A DNA stretch of 50,797 nucleotides. It comes from Terriglobales bacterium. GTDB taxonomy: Bacteria; Acidobacteriota; Terriglobia; Terriglobales; Acidobacteriaceae. Positions 50,791 through 50,797 of the stretch are shown here, in pieces. Both the position numbers and the translations under genes were made by a program. Numbering within the stretch: the first letter of the stretch is position 1; the number at the start of each line of letters is the position of its first letter. Location of the stretch: contig JAICXB010000031.1 in assembly GCA_025980765.1 (NCBI GenBank), positions 1-50,797 of the forward strand, read 5' to 3'. A model generated the notes under the pieces. The model searched no databases. It was given only the letters and a program-made list of their open reading frames with translations, and had not been told where the DNA came from.

Positions 50791-50797
50791 AACTTTC

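Overview
The window looks like a chromosomal segment of a Gram-negative soil bacterium, most likely an Acidobacteriota (Terriglobia-type) genome. Three things support this. There is a VWFA-related exported protein of the kind typical of Acidobacteria (17411-18397). There are outer-membrane and lipopolysaccharide genes (lpxB, a porin, lspA). Many short palindromic repeats of the kind scattered through acidobacterial genomes lie between genes. No tRNA, rRNA, CRISPR array, transposase or phage gene was recognised.

Layout. 1-8050: ileS (cut by the left edge) and lspA, a small exported protein, a zinc-type oxidoreductase, a deoxyhypusine-synthase-like protein lacking the usual lysine, then an XdhC / MobA-like / HAD phosphatase operon and an IscU-like scaffold. 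8052-11374: a VapBC pair with a frameshifted toxin, then a tightly overlapping BtuF-like / MutT / porin operon. 11406-14075: an NRAMP-type transporter with an altered metal site beside a MgtE-like regulatory protein without a membrane domain. 14273-16216: an RsbW/RsbV-type anti-sigma and antagonist pair, an AhpD-like gene with an in-frame TGA at the second redox cysteine followed by a perfect hairpin (probable selenoprotein), and a MerR regulator. 16690-22345: a glycine-zipper protein, VWFA protein, methyltransferase, ECF sigma factor with a small membrane protein, and an exported multi-rhodanese protein.

22381-27590: a retron-type reverse transcriptase with a probable structured RNA (msr-msd candidate) just upstream, then a two-subunit molybdenum hydroxylase (no FAD subunit seen) and a single-domain rhodanese. 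27750-35873: a DUF4139 protein, a membrane GGDEF/HD-GYP hybrid for cyclic-di-GMP, and two tandem sigma-54 activators without receiver domains, one carrying a PilZ-like tail. 36135-40223: a peptide/nickel-type ABC transporter operon (two permeases, binding protein, one ATPase). 40242-50790: an intact VapBC-type pair, lpxB, an M1-peptidase-like protein with a lost zinc site, two MacB-like permeases, hydroxyacyl-CoA dehydrogenase with a small partner, a PspC protein, a TPR protein and a small helix-turn-helix protein.

The most interesting items are the probable selenocysteine AhpD-like gene (15172-15696) and the retron-like RT plus RNA (22381-23879). XdhC and the MobA-like protein at 5476-6964 probably mature the molybdenum enzyme encoded at 23965-27251. 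The cyclic-di-GMP enzyme and the PilZ-bearing activator are divergent neighbours and may form one regulatory unit.
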